Positions 17,957 to 26,071 of a stretch of 64,000 bases of DNA are shown in pieces. Source of the stretch: Hyphomicrobiales bacterium (GTDB lineage: Bacteria; Pseudomonadota; Alphaproteobacteria; Rhizobiales; Rhizobiaceae); NCBI GenBank assembly GCA_900468625.1, contig UBUL01000039.1, forward strand, positions 62,001-126,000, read 5' to 3'. The notes under the pieces were generated by a model that saw only the letters and a program-made list of their open reading frames with translations, was not told the origin of the DNA and did no database searches. A program made the position numbers and the translations under genes. The stretch's first letter is position 1, and every line of letters starts with the position of its first letter.

Positions 17957-18976
17957 GTGAAGACGAAGAAACTGATCAATGAAGGTGCGGCCGCTGTCGA
18001 CGAAATGCTGGCCGGCATTTTGGCAGCCCATCCGCGTTACCTGCGCGCTATTGACGGGTCGCCCCGCTCGATCGTGGCAAACCATGGCCCGCGAACCGGC
18101 AAGGTGGGTCTGGTTATTGGCGGCGGCTCCGGGCACGAGCCGTCATTTCTCGGATTCGTCGGCAAGGGGCTCGCCGATGCCGCTGCGATCGGCAATGTCT
18201 TTGCCTCGCCGCCACCCGATCCGATCATCGAATGCGCCAAGGCAGTCGACGGCGGCACCGGCGTGCTGTTCATGTATGGCAATTATGCAGGCGACGTCAT
18301 GAATTTCGACATGGCGGCGGAAATGCTTGCCATGGACGACATCGAGGTCCGTACCGTGCTGACGACGGATGACATCGCCTCTGCACCAGCCGATCAGAAG
18401 GAACGCCGTCGCGGCGTTGCCGGCAACGTCTTCATTTTCAAGGCCGCTGGCGCCGCCTGCGACCTGATGTACGCTTTCGACGATGTCGAGCGTGTGGCGC
18501 GCTGGGCGAACGAGCGCACCTATACGATGGGTGTGGCGCTTTCCCCCTGCTCGCTGCCGCAGACCCGCAAGCCGAATTTCGAAATCGGCGTCGACGAGAT
18601 GGAAATCGGCATGGGTATCCATGGCGAACCGGGTGTCGCCCGCGGACCGATGCGATCGGCGGACGAGGTGACGAGCGAACTCGTCGGCAAGATCCTCGAC
18701 GAAATGAAGCCGGCGCCGGGTGACCGCGTTGCCGTGCTCGTCAATTCACTCGGCTCGACGCCGCTCATGGAACTCTACATCATGATGCGCAAAGTCAAGT
18801 CGATGCTTGACGATGCAGGCGTCGACATTCACCTGTCGCTCGTCGGCAATTACTGCACGTCGCTGGAAATGGCCGGAGCCTCGATCACCCTCATGCATCT
18901 CGATGACGAATTGCAGCGGCTCCTCGATCACCCCTGCGATTGCGCCATGTTCCGTTCCGGCGAGGCGCTGTCATGA
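17957..18976 (+). CDS. dhaK: Dihydroxyacetone kinase subunit DhaK-like (possible L-erythrulose kinase)
   Basis: This 339-residue subunit binds a short-chain ketose covalently. It has the DhaK signatures GLVIGGGSGHEPSFLGFVGKGLADAA at about 50-75, YGNYAGDVMNFDMA at about 110-125 and MGIHGEPG, whose His forms the hemiaminal with the ketone. The start is GTG at 17957 with GGGAGT 6 bases upstream. It overlaps dhaL by ATGA. No DhaM phosphotransferase partner is encoded here, so phosphorylation is probably ATP-dependent. In other D-apionate pathways a DhaK relative (LerK) phosphorylates L-erythrulose; dihydroxyacetone is the alternative substrate. Confidence 0.87.
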   Translation: MKTKKLINEGAAAVDEMLAGILAAHPRYLRAIDGSPRSIVANHGPRTGKVGLVIGGGSGHEPSFLGFVGKGLADAAAIGNVFASPPPDPIIECAKAVDGGTGVLFMYGNYAGDVMNFDMAAEMLAMDDIEVRTVLTTDDIASAPADQKERRRGVAGNVFIFKAAGAACDLMYAFDDVERVARWANERTYTMGVALSPCSLPQTRKPNFEIGVDEMEIGMGIHGEPGVARGPMRSADEVTSELVGKILDEMKPAPGDRVAVLVNSLGSTPLMELYIMMRKVKSMLDDAGVDIHLSLVGNYCTSLEMAGASITLMHLDDELQRLLDHPCDCAMFRSGEALS

Positions 18977-19611
18977 CCATGATCGGAACAGAAGAGCTGA
19001 AGTCGCTTTTCGCGCGGATCGCCGAGGCGATGGCTAGCGAGAAGGATCGTCTCTGCGAATTGGACGGCGTGATCGGCGATGCCGATCATGGTATCGCTAT
19101 GGAGCTTGGCTTTGCCGCTGCAGCCAAAGCGGTTTTGGAACTCGACCCGATGGCAGCCGATCCGACGCTAGTCTTCAATACGGCAGCAAAGTCCTTCCTC
19201 AATGCGGTTGGCGCCTCATCCGGACCGCTCTATGCGACGGCGCTCATGCGTGCGGGTGCCGTCTCCAAGGGGAAGGCCTCGCTGAGCGACGACGATATGG
19301 TGGAGATATTTTCGGCCTTCGCCAAGGGCATTCAGGACAGGGGCAAGGCCGAGGTCGGTGAAAAGACCATGGTCGACGCCTGGGCGCCTGCCGCTGTCGC
19401 CTGCCGAGCCGCCCGAGATCAAGGCCTGCCGCTTGCCGAATGTCTGGCAGTAGGTCTCAAAGCGGGTGCGGCAGGCGCAGAAGCAACGAAAGACATGATT
19501 GCAGCAAAAGGCCGGTCATCGCGCCTCGGCGATCGTGCCTTGGGACATATGGATCCCGGCGCGGCTTCGGCCGTCCTCGTGATAAGCTGCTTTCGGGATC
19601 ACTTTAAGTGA
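18973..19611 (+). CDS. dhaL: Dihydroxyacetone kinase subunit DhaL-like
   Basis: This 212-residue nucleotide-binding subunit pairs with DhaK. The ADP/Mg-binding motif GVIGDADHGIAMELG (about residues 31-45) has the three aspartate/histidine ligands in DADH. VGASSGPLYATAL (about 76-88) and GRSSRLGDRALGHMDPGAASAVL, the conserved C-terminal loop, are present. A DhaK-DhaL pair without DhaM suggests an ATP-dependent kinase, as in split LerK-like systems; this is inference. It closes the transcription unit begun at apnO or the importer. An operator-like element follows 14 bases after the stop. Confidence 0.87.
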   Translation: MTMIGTEELKSLFARIAEAMASEKDRLCELDGVIGDADHGIAMELGFAAAAKAVLELDPMAADPTLVFNTAAKSFLNAVGASSGPLYATALMRAGAVSKGKASLSDDDMVEIFSAFAKGIQDRGKAEVGEKTMVDAWAPAAVACRAARDQGLPLAECLAVGLKAGAAGAEATKDMIAAKGRSSRLGDRALGHMDPGAASAVLVISCFRDHFK

Positions 19612-19624
19612 TACTGCTGATAAG

Positions 19625-19636
19625 CTCATCATACCA
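19625..19636. promoter_or_regulatory. GntR/NanR-type half-site ahead of the second importer operon
   Basis: CTCATCATACCA differs by one base from CTCATTATACCA found before oiaX and apnO. It lies 63 bases before the binding-protein start, between dhaL and a new operon. It suggests that the apioside importer and glycosidase belong to the same regulon. A matching left half-site is not clear here. Confidence 0.5.
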
Positions 19637-19698
19637 GTTGACATGTTGACCACGATTTGTCAAAACCGCCCTCAGCTTTGCTCAGAGGAGGACGGGAG

Positions 19699-20952
19699 AT
19701 GGCTGGCAACTTCAAATATGCGCATTGGTTCGGCGCTGCCGCGATGGCGGTGGCTGCTTTTTCAGCAACCAATGTTGCCGCGGAAGATCTGACGCTGTGG
19801 ACGCTAAACTTCGACAATGGCGCGGCAAACGGCGCGCTGAAGAAGGTGGCAAAGGACTTCGAAGCCACCAATCCCGGCACCCATGTCGAAATCGTTCAGC
19901 GCGGCGTCGATGAACACAAGACCGCACTTCGCGTTGCCGCTGGCTCCAGCAAAGGGCCGGATATCTATTTCAGCTGGGCCGGGCTCGGTCTTGGTGGCGA
20001 ATATGTGAAGGCTGGTCTCTCGCTGCCGCTCGACAAGTACTACACCCAGTACAAGTGGAACGACGAGCTGCTTCCGTCGGCCGCCGCTTTTGCCGATCTC
20101 TATCCGGGCGGCAAGCATGGCGTTCCCTTCACCTTCAAGGGTGAAGCGATCTATTATAACAAGAAGCTCTTCCAGAAGGCCGGCATCACCCAGGAGCCGA
20201 AGACCTACGACGAGCTGCTCGCAGATGCAGAAAAACTCAAGGCGGCCGGCATTCCGGCTTTCACCTTCGGCGGTTCGGTCAACTGGCACGTCATGCGCCT
20301 GATGGACGTGCTGCTCGAAACCAAGTGCGGCGCCGACAAGCATGATGCGCTGATGGCCATGAAGGCCGACTGGACCAAGGAACCCTGCGCGACCGAAGCC
20401 TTTACCGAATTTGCCAAGTGGACGAAGGATTATACGCTGAAGCCCTTCATGGGCATCAGCAACCAGCAGTCCTATACGCTGTTCGTCGCCGGCCGCGCCG
20501 CGATGATGCTCGAAGGCGACTGGCTGGTCAGCCAGCTGAGCGGCAGCAAGGTCAATCTCGACGATTACGGAGTCGTGCCGTTCCCGACGAACACCAACCG
20601 CCTCTACGGTTTTGCCGAGTACAACTACATCAGCACCAAGAGCAAGAATCCGGATCTTGCTGCGAAGTTCCTCGACTACTTCCTGTCGACCAAGGTGCAG
20701 CAGGATCTTGTCGGCCAGATCAGCTCGATCTCCGTCAACAAGAACGTCCAGTACACCGACCAGAAACCGCTCGAGGCGAAATGGCTTGAGATCTTCAAAA
20801 ACTACAGCAAGGTCTACATGAATGGTGACCAGGCGTTTCCGCTTGACGTGACCACCGAATATTTCCGGGTCATCAACGATGTTGCCTCCGGCAACATCCA
20901 GCCGGCAGACGCTGCAAAGCAGCTGCAGACATTCATCTCCGGTCGTAGCTGA
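19699..20952 (+). CDS. Family 1 ABC transporter binding protein (probable apioside/sugar)
   Basis: This 417-residue secreted protein starts with a Sec signal (residues 1-26, ending NVAAED). It shows the MalE-like family 1 fold: TLWTLNFDNGAANGALKKVAKDFEATNPGTHVEIV, GKHGVPFTFKGEAIYYNKKLFQKAG and FVAGRAAMMLEGDWL, all characteristic of CUT1 oligosaccharide or glycoside binders. GAGGAG and GGGAG precede the ATG. It heads an operon of two permeases, a glycoside hydrolase and a MalK-type ATPase. That order suggests uptake of an intact glycoside that is cut inside the cell. The ligand is not determined. Confidence 0.88.
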   Translation: MAGNFKYAHWFGAAAMAVAAFSATNVAAEDLTLWTLNFDNGAANGALKKVAKDFEATNPGTHVEIVQRGVDEHKTALRVAAGSSKGPDIYFSWAGLGLGGEYVKAGLSLPLDKYYTQYKWNDELLPSAAAFADLYPGGKHGVPFTFKGEAIYYNKKLFQKAGITQEPKTYDELLADAEKLKAAGIPAFTFGGSVNWHVMRLMDVLLETKCGADKHDALMAMKADWTKEPCATEAFTEFAKWTKDYTLKPFMGISNQQSYTLFVAGRAAMMLEGDWLVSQLSGSKVNLDDYGVVPFPTNTNRLYGFAEYNYISTKSKNPDLAAKFLDYFLSTKVQQDLVGQISSISVNKNVQYTDQKPLEAKWLEIFKNYSKVYMNGDQAFPLDVTTEYFRVINDVASGNIQPADAAKQLQTFISGRS

Positions 20953-20961
20953 TCCCCTGAT

Positions 20962-21003
20962 GGAGGCCGCCGCGCTCATCGCCAATCGCGATGGGCGGCC
21001 TCC
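20962..21003 (+). other. Long hairpin after the family 1 binding-protein gene
   Basis: GGAGGCCGCC (20962-20971) pairs with GGCGGCCTCC (20994-21003), and the inner CATCGC/GCGATG extends the structure. It lies 10 bases after the stop and has no U tract. It probably protects the upstream message and raises binding-protein yield over the permeases. Confidence 0.6.
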
Positions 21004-21048
21004 CTCGCCTGTGTGCCCACGCGCCAGCTGCCGCCGAGAGCAATTAGA

Positions 21049-21948
21049 ATGTCATTCCGCAATCGAACCCATGATCCCCGCATTCAGGCAGCGATCCTGC
21101 TTGCGCCGGCCATGCTGATCTACGCGATTTTCGCGCTCTATCCGATGCTGAACGTAGTGGTGCTGAGCTTCCAGAAATGGAACGGCCTTGATCCGCAGCG
21201 CCCCTTTGTCGGTCTGGCGAACTATCAATACATCTTCACGCAGGATCCGGTCTTTTGGGTCGCCTTCCGCAACACGGTGATCTGGACAATCATGTGCGTG
21301 ATCTTTCCACCCATGGTCGGCCTGCTGCTGGCGCTGAGCCTCAATCAGAAGCTTTTTGCCCGCAACACTTTCCGCGCCATCTTCTATCTGCCTGTCATTA
21401 TCGCCCCGATCGCGGTCGCGACCATGTGGAAGTGGATGTATGATCCGTTCTTCGGCCTCTTCACCGAAATTCTGACCTCGATGGGCCTGCAAGATTGGAT
21501 TCAGGACTGGCTCGGCGACAAGGATATCGCGCTCTACTCCGTCTTCGTCGCCTTCCTCTGGCAATCCGTCGGCTTCTCCATGGTCCTGTTCCTTGCGGGC
21601 CTGCAGAATGTCTCGCAGACGCTGGTCGAAGCTGCCCGCATCGATGGCGCCGGGCGCTGGAACATCTTCCGCTACGTGACCTTGCCTGCGTTGCGCACGA
21701 TGCTGACCATCGTGCTGGTTCTCTCGCTCATCTCGTCGCTCAAGGCCTTCGATATCGTCTACGGCCTGACGGGCGGCGGACCGGCTCAATCCACGCAGAT
21801 GCTGGCGCTCTGGGCCTTCACGCAGGCCATGCAGATCTTCGATTTCGGCCGTGGCGCGGCGATCTCTGTTGTGCTGCTGCTGATCACCATCATCGTCGTC
21901 ATCCCCTACCTGCGCTGGACGCAAAAGCATGAGGAGGCCGAACAATGA
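21049..21948 (+). CDS. CUT1-type ABC sugar permease (MalF-like)
   Basis: This 299-residue inner-membrane permease has six predicted segments. The EAA loop that contacts the ATPase reads VEAARIDGAGRWNIFRYVTLPALR (about residues 205-230). It opens RNRTHDPRIQAAILLAPAMLIYAIFALYPMLNVVVLSF, typical of UgpA/MalF relatives. ATG 21049 is preferred because GAGAG precedes it; an earlier in-frame GTG at 21013 would add twelve residues. It is coupled to the next permease by a 4-base overlap. With that partner it would carry the glycoside delivered by the binding protein at 19699-20952. Confidence 0.9.
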   Translation: MSFRNRTHDPRIQAAILLAPAMLIYAIFALYPMLNVVVLSFQKWNGLDPQRPFVGLANYQYIFTQDPVFWVAFRNTVIWTIMCVIFPPMVGLLLALSLNQKLFARNTFRAIFYLPVIIAPIAVATMWKWMYDPFFGLFTEILTSMGLQDWIQDWLGDKDIALYSVFVAFLWQSVGFSMVLFLAGLQNVSQTLVEAARIDGAGRWNIFRYVTLPALRTMLTIVLVLSLISSLKAFDIVYGLTGGGPAQSTQMLALWAFTQAMQIFDFGRGAAISVVLLLITIIVVIPYLRWTQKHEEAEQ

Positions 21949-22832
21949 CGGCGGCATCGGCCACATCCATGTCGGATGGCTTCGAGACAATCACGCCTGC
22001 GAAGCGGAAGCGGGATCCTGTTTTGATCGGCCTGTGGATCGCGCTGCTGGTGGTGGCCGCGATCTGGCTTGCCCCTTTCGTCTTTATCGTCTTCACCTCG
22101 CTGAAAACGCAGGCAGACGTGACATCGACCGGCGCCTTCATGCCGCCGCTCGATCCGGCCTTCGAAAATTATTCGAGCGCCTGGGGGCGCGGCAATTTCG
22201 CCAATGCCTTCCTAAACAGCACCATCATCACTGTGATCAAGGTGCCGCTCGGTCTCATCCTCTCGGCGATGGCCGCCTATGCACTCGCCAAGATCCGGCT
22301 GCGGTTCAGCAAGTTGCTGCTACTCCTCGTCGTTTTCGGCACGATGATCCCCTTTCAGGTCATGCTGGCGCCGCTGTTTACGCTGGTCAATTCGCTCGGA
22401 CTGATCGACACGTATCCCGGCGTGATCCTGCCTTACATCGCCTTCGGCGTGCCCTATCAGGTCTTCATCCTTCACGGCTTCTTCAAAGGCATTCCGAAGG
22501 AATTGTCGGAAGCCGCCCTGATCGACGGCGCAAGCCATTTCACCATCTTCCGCCGAATTTTCCTGCCGGTCTGCCTGCCTGTCCTTGCGGCACTGCTGAT
22601 CCTGGATTTCGTCTCGACATGGAACGAGTTCGCCATGGCGCTCGTGCTGCTGCAGGACCAGCATATGTGGACGCTGCCGCTCGGGCTCATGTCCTTCCAG
22701 GGCCAGTTTTCCAATGATTACGGGCAGTTGAATGCCGCAATCGTCATGACGGTGCTGCCGGCCACCATCGTTTATCTGATCTTCCAGCGCTACTTCGTCT
22801 CTGGCCTCACCTCCGGTGCGGTCAAGGGCTGA
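21945..22832 (+). CDS. CUT1-type ABC sugar permease (MalG-like)
   Basis: This 295-residue permease is the second half of the channel. A polar N-terminus of about 30 residues precedes the first membrane helix (VLIGLWIALLVVAAIWLAPFVFIVFTSLK). The EAA loop is SEAALIDGASHFTIFRRIFLPVCLPVLA (about 188-215), followed by the final helices and the C-terminal YFVSGLTSGAVKG typical of MalG/UgpE. It overlaps the first permease gene by ATGA, and a glycoside hydrolase gene follows 38 bases later with a good ribosome site. Confidence 0.9.
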   Translation: MTAASATSMSDGFETITPAKRKRDPVLIGLWIALLVVAAIWLAPFVFIVFTSLKTQADVTSTGAFMPPLDPAFENYSSAWGRGNFANAFLNSTIITVIKVPLGLILSAMAAYALAKIRLRFSKLLLLLVVFGTMIPFQVMLAPLFTLVNSLGLIDTYPGVILPYIAFGVPYQVFILHGFFKGIPKELSEAALIDGASHFTIFRRIFLPVCLPVLAALLILDFVSTWNEFAMALVLLQDQHMWTLPLGLMSFQGQFSNDYGQLNAAIVMTVLPATIVYLIFQRYFVSGLTSGAVKG

Positions 22833-22870
22833 GCGATCGCGCCAGCCACACATCTTCCGAGGAGAACATC

Positions 22871-24385
22871 ATGTCCAACGCGTCCGTCGAAAAATGGGGG
22901 CTCTTCGAAGCGGCCTTCAACGGCCCTTCGAGCGGCAATCCCTATCTCGATGTGGCATTCGATGCCGTTTTCAGCCAGAATAGCCGCGAGATCCGCGTGC
23001 CCGGTTTCTACGATGGCGACGGCGTCTATCGCGTTCGCTTCATGCCGGACAACGAAGGCGAATGGTCGTTCCGCACGCGCTCGAAGACATCGGAACTGGA
23101 TGGCAAGACCGGTTCTTTCGTCGCGACCAGGCCATCCGAGGGCAACCACGGCCCCGTGCATGTCCATAACAAATTCCATTTCGCCTATGCCGACGGCAAG
23201 CCTTTTCTGTCGTTCGGCACCACCTGCTATGCCTGGACGCACCAGCCGCTCGACATGCAGGCCCAGACGCTCGAGACGCTGAAAAAATCCCGCTTCAACA
23301 AGATCCGTATGGGCGTCTTTCCGAAGGACTATCCCTATAACGTCAACGAGCCGCTCCATGCCTGCTTTGAAAAGGGCGCCGACGGCAAGGAGGACTTCGA
23401 CAGGCCGAACCCGGTTCTCTTCCGCCATTTCGAAAGCCAAGTCGCTGCCCTCTGCGATCTCGGCATCGAAGCCGACATCATCATGTTCCACCCCTACGAT
23501 CGTTGGGGCTATGCCGATATGACGGCCGAGCAGGACTTCCGCTACGTCGCCTATCTCGCGGCGCGCCTTGCCGCCTATCGCAATGTCTGGTGGGCGCTTG
23601 CCAACGAGTACGACTTCCTTCTCGACACCAAGCCGCTGCAGCAGTGGGACCGCTATTTCCATATTCTCGAAGAGAACGATCCCTACGGCCATCTGAAGTC
23701 CATCCACAATGGCGAGCCGACGATGAACTTCGATCATCGCAAGCCGTGGGTGACCCATACCTGCATTCAGAACTGGGACGTGAAGCGCACGCAGGAATGG
23801 CGCGAAGCCTATGGCAAGCCAGTCGTCAATGACGAACCGGAATATGAAGGCAATATCATCCAGTCCTGGGGCAACCTGACGGCGCAAGAGCTGGTGCATC
23901 GCTTCTGGATCACGGTGACGCGCGGCGGCTATGCCGGCCATGGCGAGACCTATTCGCATCCTGAGGACCTCATCTGGTGGGCAAAGGGCGGAGAATTACG
24001 CGGCGAAGCCTGGAAGCGCATCGGCTTCCTGCGCGATCTCCTGGAGCAGGATGTGGTCAACGGCCTCGAGCCGATGGCCTCCTTCGGCGAATGGCCCTGG
24101 ACCCGCGTTTCCGGCGCACGCGACGGCGATGTCAGTTACATCTATCTCGGCGAACACCAACCCGTCATTTGGTCCACCGGCCTGCCGAAGGACGGAACCG
24201 ATTATGACGTCGATATCATCGACACGTGGGAGATGACGATCACGCCCGCCAAGAAAGTCGAAGCGCCGATCCCGCATCCGACCCGCCACGGCGCCATCGT
24301 TCGAGGCGGCAAGGCAGATGCTGCCTTCGGCGTGGACCTGCCGGGCAAGCCATACCAGGCGCTCCGCATCCGCAAGAAGCACTGA
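22871..24385 (+). CDS. Cytoplasmic apiosidase-like glycoside hydrolase (DUF5060-DUF4038-DUF5605)
   Basis: This 504-residue protein shows three parts. An immunoglobulin-like DUF5060 domain spans about 1-85 (YDGDGVYRVRFMPDNEGEWSF). The DUF4038 apiosidase-like TIM barrel spans about 95-400, with GTTCYAWTHQ, IMFHPYDRWGYADM, NVWWALANEYDF (probable acid/base Glu) and PVVNDEPEYEGN (probable nucleophile Glu). A beta-rich DUF5605-like C-terminus follows. DUF4038 is the catalytic domain family that includes GH140 apiosidases. There is no signal peptide, so hydrolysis should occur in the cytoplasm after ABC import. Release of D-apiose would feed ApsD in the same cluster. Exact linkage and aglycone are unknown. 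AGGAG lies 10 bases upstream. Confidence 0.8.
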   Translation: MSNASVEKWGLFEAAFNGPSSGNPYLDVAFDAVFSQNSREIRVPGFYDGDGVYRVRFMPDNEGEWSFRTRSKTSELDGKTGSFVATRPSEGNHGPVHVHNKFHFAYADGKPFLSFGTTCYAWTHQPLDMQAQTLETLKKSRFNKIRMGVFPKDYPYNVNEPLHACFEKGADGKEDFDRPNPVLFRHFESQVAALCDLGIEADIIMFHPYDRWGYADMTAEQDFRYVAYLAARLAAYRNVWWALANEYDFLLDTKPLQQWDRYFHILEENDPYGHLKSIHNGEPTMNFDHRKPWVTHTCIQNWDVKRTQEWREAYGKPVVNDEPEYEGNIIQSWGNLTAQELVHRFWITVTRGGYAGHGETYSHPEDLIWWAKGGELRGEAWKRIGFLRDLLEQDVVNGLEPMASFGEWPWTRVSGARDGDVSYIYLGEHQPVIWSTGLPKDGTDYDVDIIDTWEMTITPAKKVEAPIPHPTRHGAIVRGGKADAAFGVDLPGKPYQALRIRKKH

Positions 24386-24408
24386 TCGATCCAGAGGGGA
24401 AGAATGTC

Positions 24409-25473
24409 ATGTCCGGATTGACCATCAAGAACGTCAGGAAGTCCTACGGCGCGGTAAACATCATCCATGGCGTCGACGTGGAAATCGCGGACGGCGAATT
24501 CGTCATTCTCGTCGGCCCCTCGGGCTGCGGCAAGTCCACACTGCTGCGTATGATCGCAGGGCTTGAGGATATTACCGGCGGCGTGATCTCGATCGGCGGG
24601 CGAATCGTCAATAACTTGCCGCCGAAGGATCGTGACATCGCCATGGTGTTCCAGAACTATGCGCTCTATCCGCAGATGACGGTGGCGCAGAATATGGGCT
24701 TTGCGCTGCAGCTGGCCGGCGCAACGCGCGCCGAGATCGATGAGAAGGTCGGCGAAGCCGCCAAGATACTGGGGCTGCAGCCGTTGCTCGATCGCAAGCC
24801 CGCCCAGCTTTCCGGCGGCCAGCGTCAGCGCGTCGCCATGGGCCGCGCCATCGTGCGCGATCCCAAGGTCTTCCTCTTCGACGAGCCGCTGTCCAACCTC
24901 GACGCCAAGCTGCGCGTGAAGATGCGGGCCGAAATCAAGGCTCTGCATCAGCGTTTGAAGACAACGATCGTCTATGTGACCCACGATCAGATCGAAGCCA
25001 TGACCATGGCCGACAAGATCGTCGTCTTGCAGGGCGGAAAGGTGGAGCAGGTCGGTTCACCCTTGGAACTCTATGATCGGCCAAGAAACGTCTTCGTCGC
25101 CGGCTTCCTCGGTTCGCCGGCCATGAATTTCCTTGAGGGCGAGGTCATGGGCGGAGCTTCTTCGGCCCTCGTGCTGCCGACCGGCACCCGCATCGAACTT
25201 GAAAACGCCCCGGCTCATTCGGAGGGCCGGGAGGTCATCCTTGGCATACGACCGGAAGATCTTTCCTTTGCTTCGGATGGCGGTGTTACGGCGACCGTCA
25301 CCGTTGTCGAACCAACTGGCTCGGAAACGCATGTCGCCCTCGATCTCGAAGGCACGGAACTGACCTGGGTGATGCGGGAACGCGTCGATCTTGTGCCGGG
25401 CCAGAAGATTCAAGTGTCGCTCAAGACCCCGAACCTGCACTTCTTCGACAAGGCCAGCCAGCAACGGCTCTGA
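24409..25473 (+). CDS. MalK/UgpC-type ABC transporter ATP-binding protein
   Basis: This 354-residue ATPase energises the importer at 19699-22832. The ABC domain (about 1-235) has GPSGCGKST (Walker A, near residue 38), LSGGQRQRVAMGRAI (signature) and VFLFDEPLSNLDAKLR (Walker B). A TOBE-type C-terminal domain (about 240-350) has ILGIRPEDL and TGSETHVALDLEG. It ends the operon, 23 bases after the glycosidase gene, with AGAGGGG before the ATG. It could serve other CUT1 importers as well, as MalK-type ATPases sometimes do. Confidence 0.92.
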   Translation: MSGLTIKNVRKSYGAVNIIHGVDVEIADGEFVILVGPSGCGKSTLLRMIAGLEDITGGVISIGGRIVNNLPPKDRDIAMVFQNYALYPQMTVAQNMGFALQLAGATRAEIDEKVGEAAKILGLQPLLDRKPAQLSGGQRQRVAMGRAIVRDPKVFLFDEPLSNLDAKLRVKMRAEIKALHQRLKTTIVYVTHDQIEAMTMADKIVVLQGGKVEQVGSPLELYDRPRNVFVAGFLGSPAMNFLEGEVMGGASSALVLPTGTRIELENAPAHSEGREVILGIRPEDLSFASDGGVTATVTVVEPTGSETHVALDLEGTELTWVMRERVDLVPGQKIQVSLKTPNLHFFDKASQQRL

Positions 25474-25484
25474 AAAGCCATGGT

Positions 25485-25507
25485 GCCGGCTGCTCAAGTC
25501 AGCCGGC
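25485..25507. terminator. Hairpin between convergent genes at the end of the apiose block
   Basis: GCCGGCTG and CAGCCGGC form an 8-bp stem around CTCAAGT. It lies 11 bases after the ATPase stop and contains the stop codon of the opposing small gene. U-rich sequence is modest on both sides (CTTTTC on the minus strand), so it is a probable bidirectional terminator. Confidence 0.5.
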
Positions 25508-25864
25508 GGCCGCCCGCCTTTGCGTCCCATTCATGACCGAAAATACGCGCTTGACGAAGGCGTCGCCATCGAATTGCCGGGCAGCGCCCTCGGTTACATG
25601 ATCCGGGCGATCGAATATGAAAGTTTCGATATTGACGACCGGCAGGTTCAGGCGATCGCGCACCTCTCCGATCATTGCGGTATGCGTCACCACAAGTTGG
25701 CAGCCATTCGGCTCCAACCATTGCTGAAGCCCGGCCGCCGGTATTGCCGATATCGTCAATCCCTGCTGCGACAGGACCGCACCGATGCGGGATGCGACCT
25801 GCTGGTTGTCCAGACAGATCAACACATCGGTCTGTGAATGGGACGGCACAGGGTTAGCCAGCAT
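25499..25864 (-). CDS. Hypothetical protein with receiver-like fold features
   Basis: This 121-residue protein is not recognised. It begins with a polar lead and then DVLICLDNQQVASRIGAVLSQQGLTISAI. The alternation of hydrophobic strands (VLICL, CQLVVT, VVNIETFIF) and helices is what a truncated response-regulator or Rossmann-like alpha/beta fold would give. A phosphoacceptor Asp is not clear; CQLVVTHTAMIGEV occupies the expected place. ATG at 25864 has GAGG 9 bases upstream and is preferred over GTG 25876. It is convergent with the apiose operon and followed by a shared hairpin. No neighbour suggests a role. Confidence 0.5.
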   Translation of the reverse strand: MLANPVPSHSQTDVLICLDNQQVASRIGAVLSQQGLTISAIPAAGLQQWLEPNGCQLVVTHTAMIGEVRDRLNLPVVNIETFIFDRPDHVTEGAARQFDGDAFVKRVFSVMNGTQRRAAAG

Positions 25865-26071
25865 CAGCGACCTCACGTTTAAACACCAGCCGAATATAGC
25901 AATTCGCGGCGTAACGGGGTGTTATGAGTTGTTACATTTTGTTGCAGAACGGTGGCCGCTTCAATGAGCCTCGCTTCATCAACTAATGCTGCTATTATGC
26001 TTTAGAAATGGGCTGTAGTATGTTGATATTATGGCAGACCTCGTTCATCAGAGAAAGATCTGCCAACTGAA

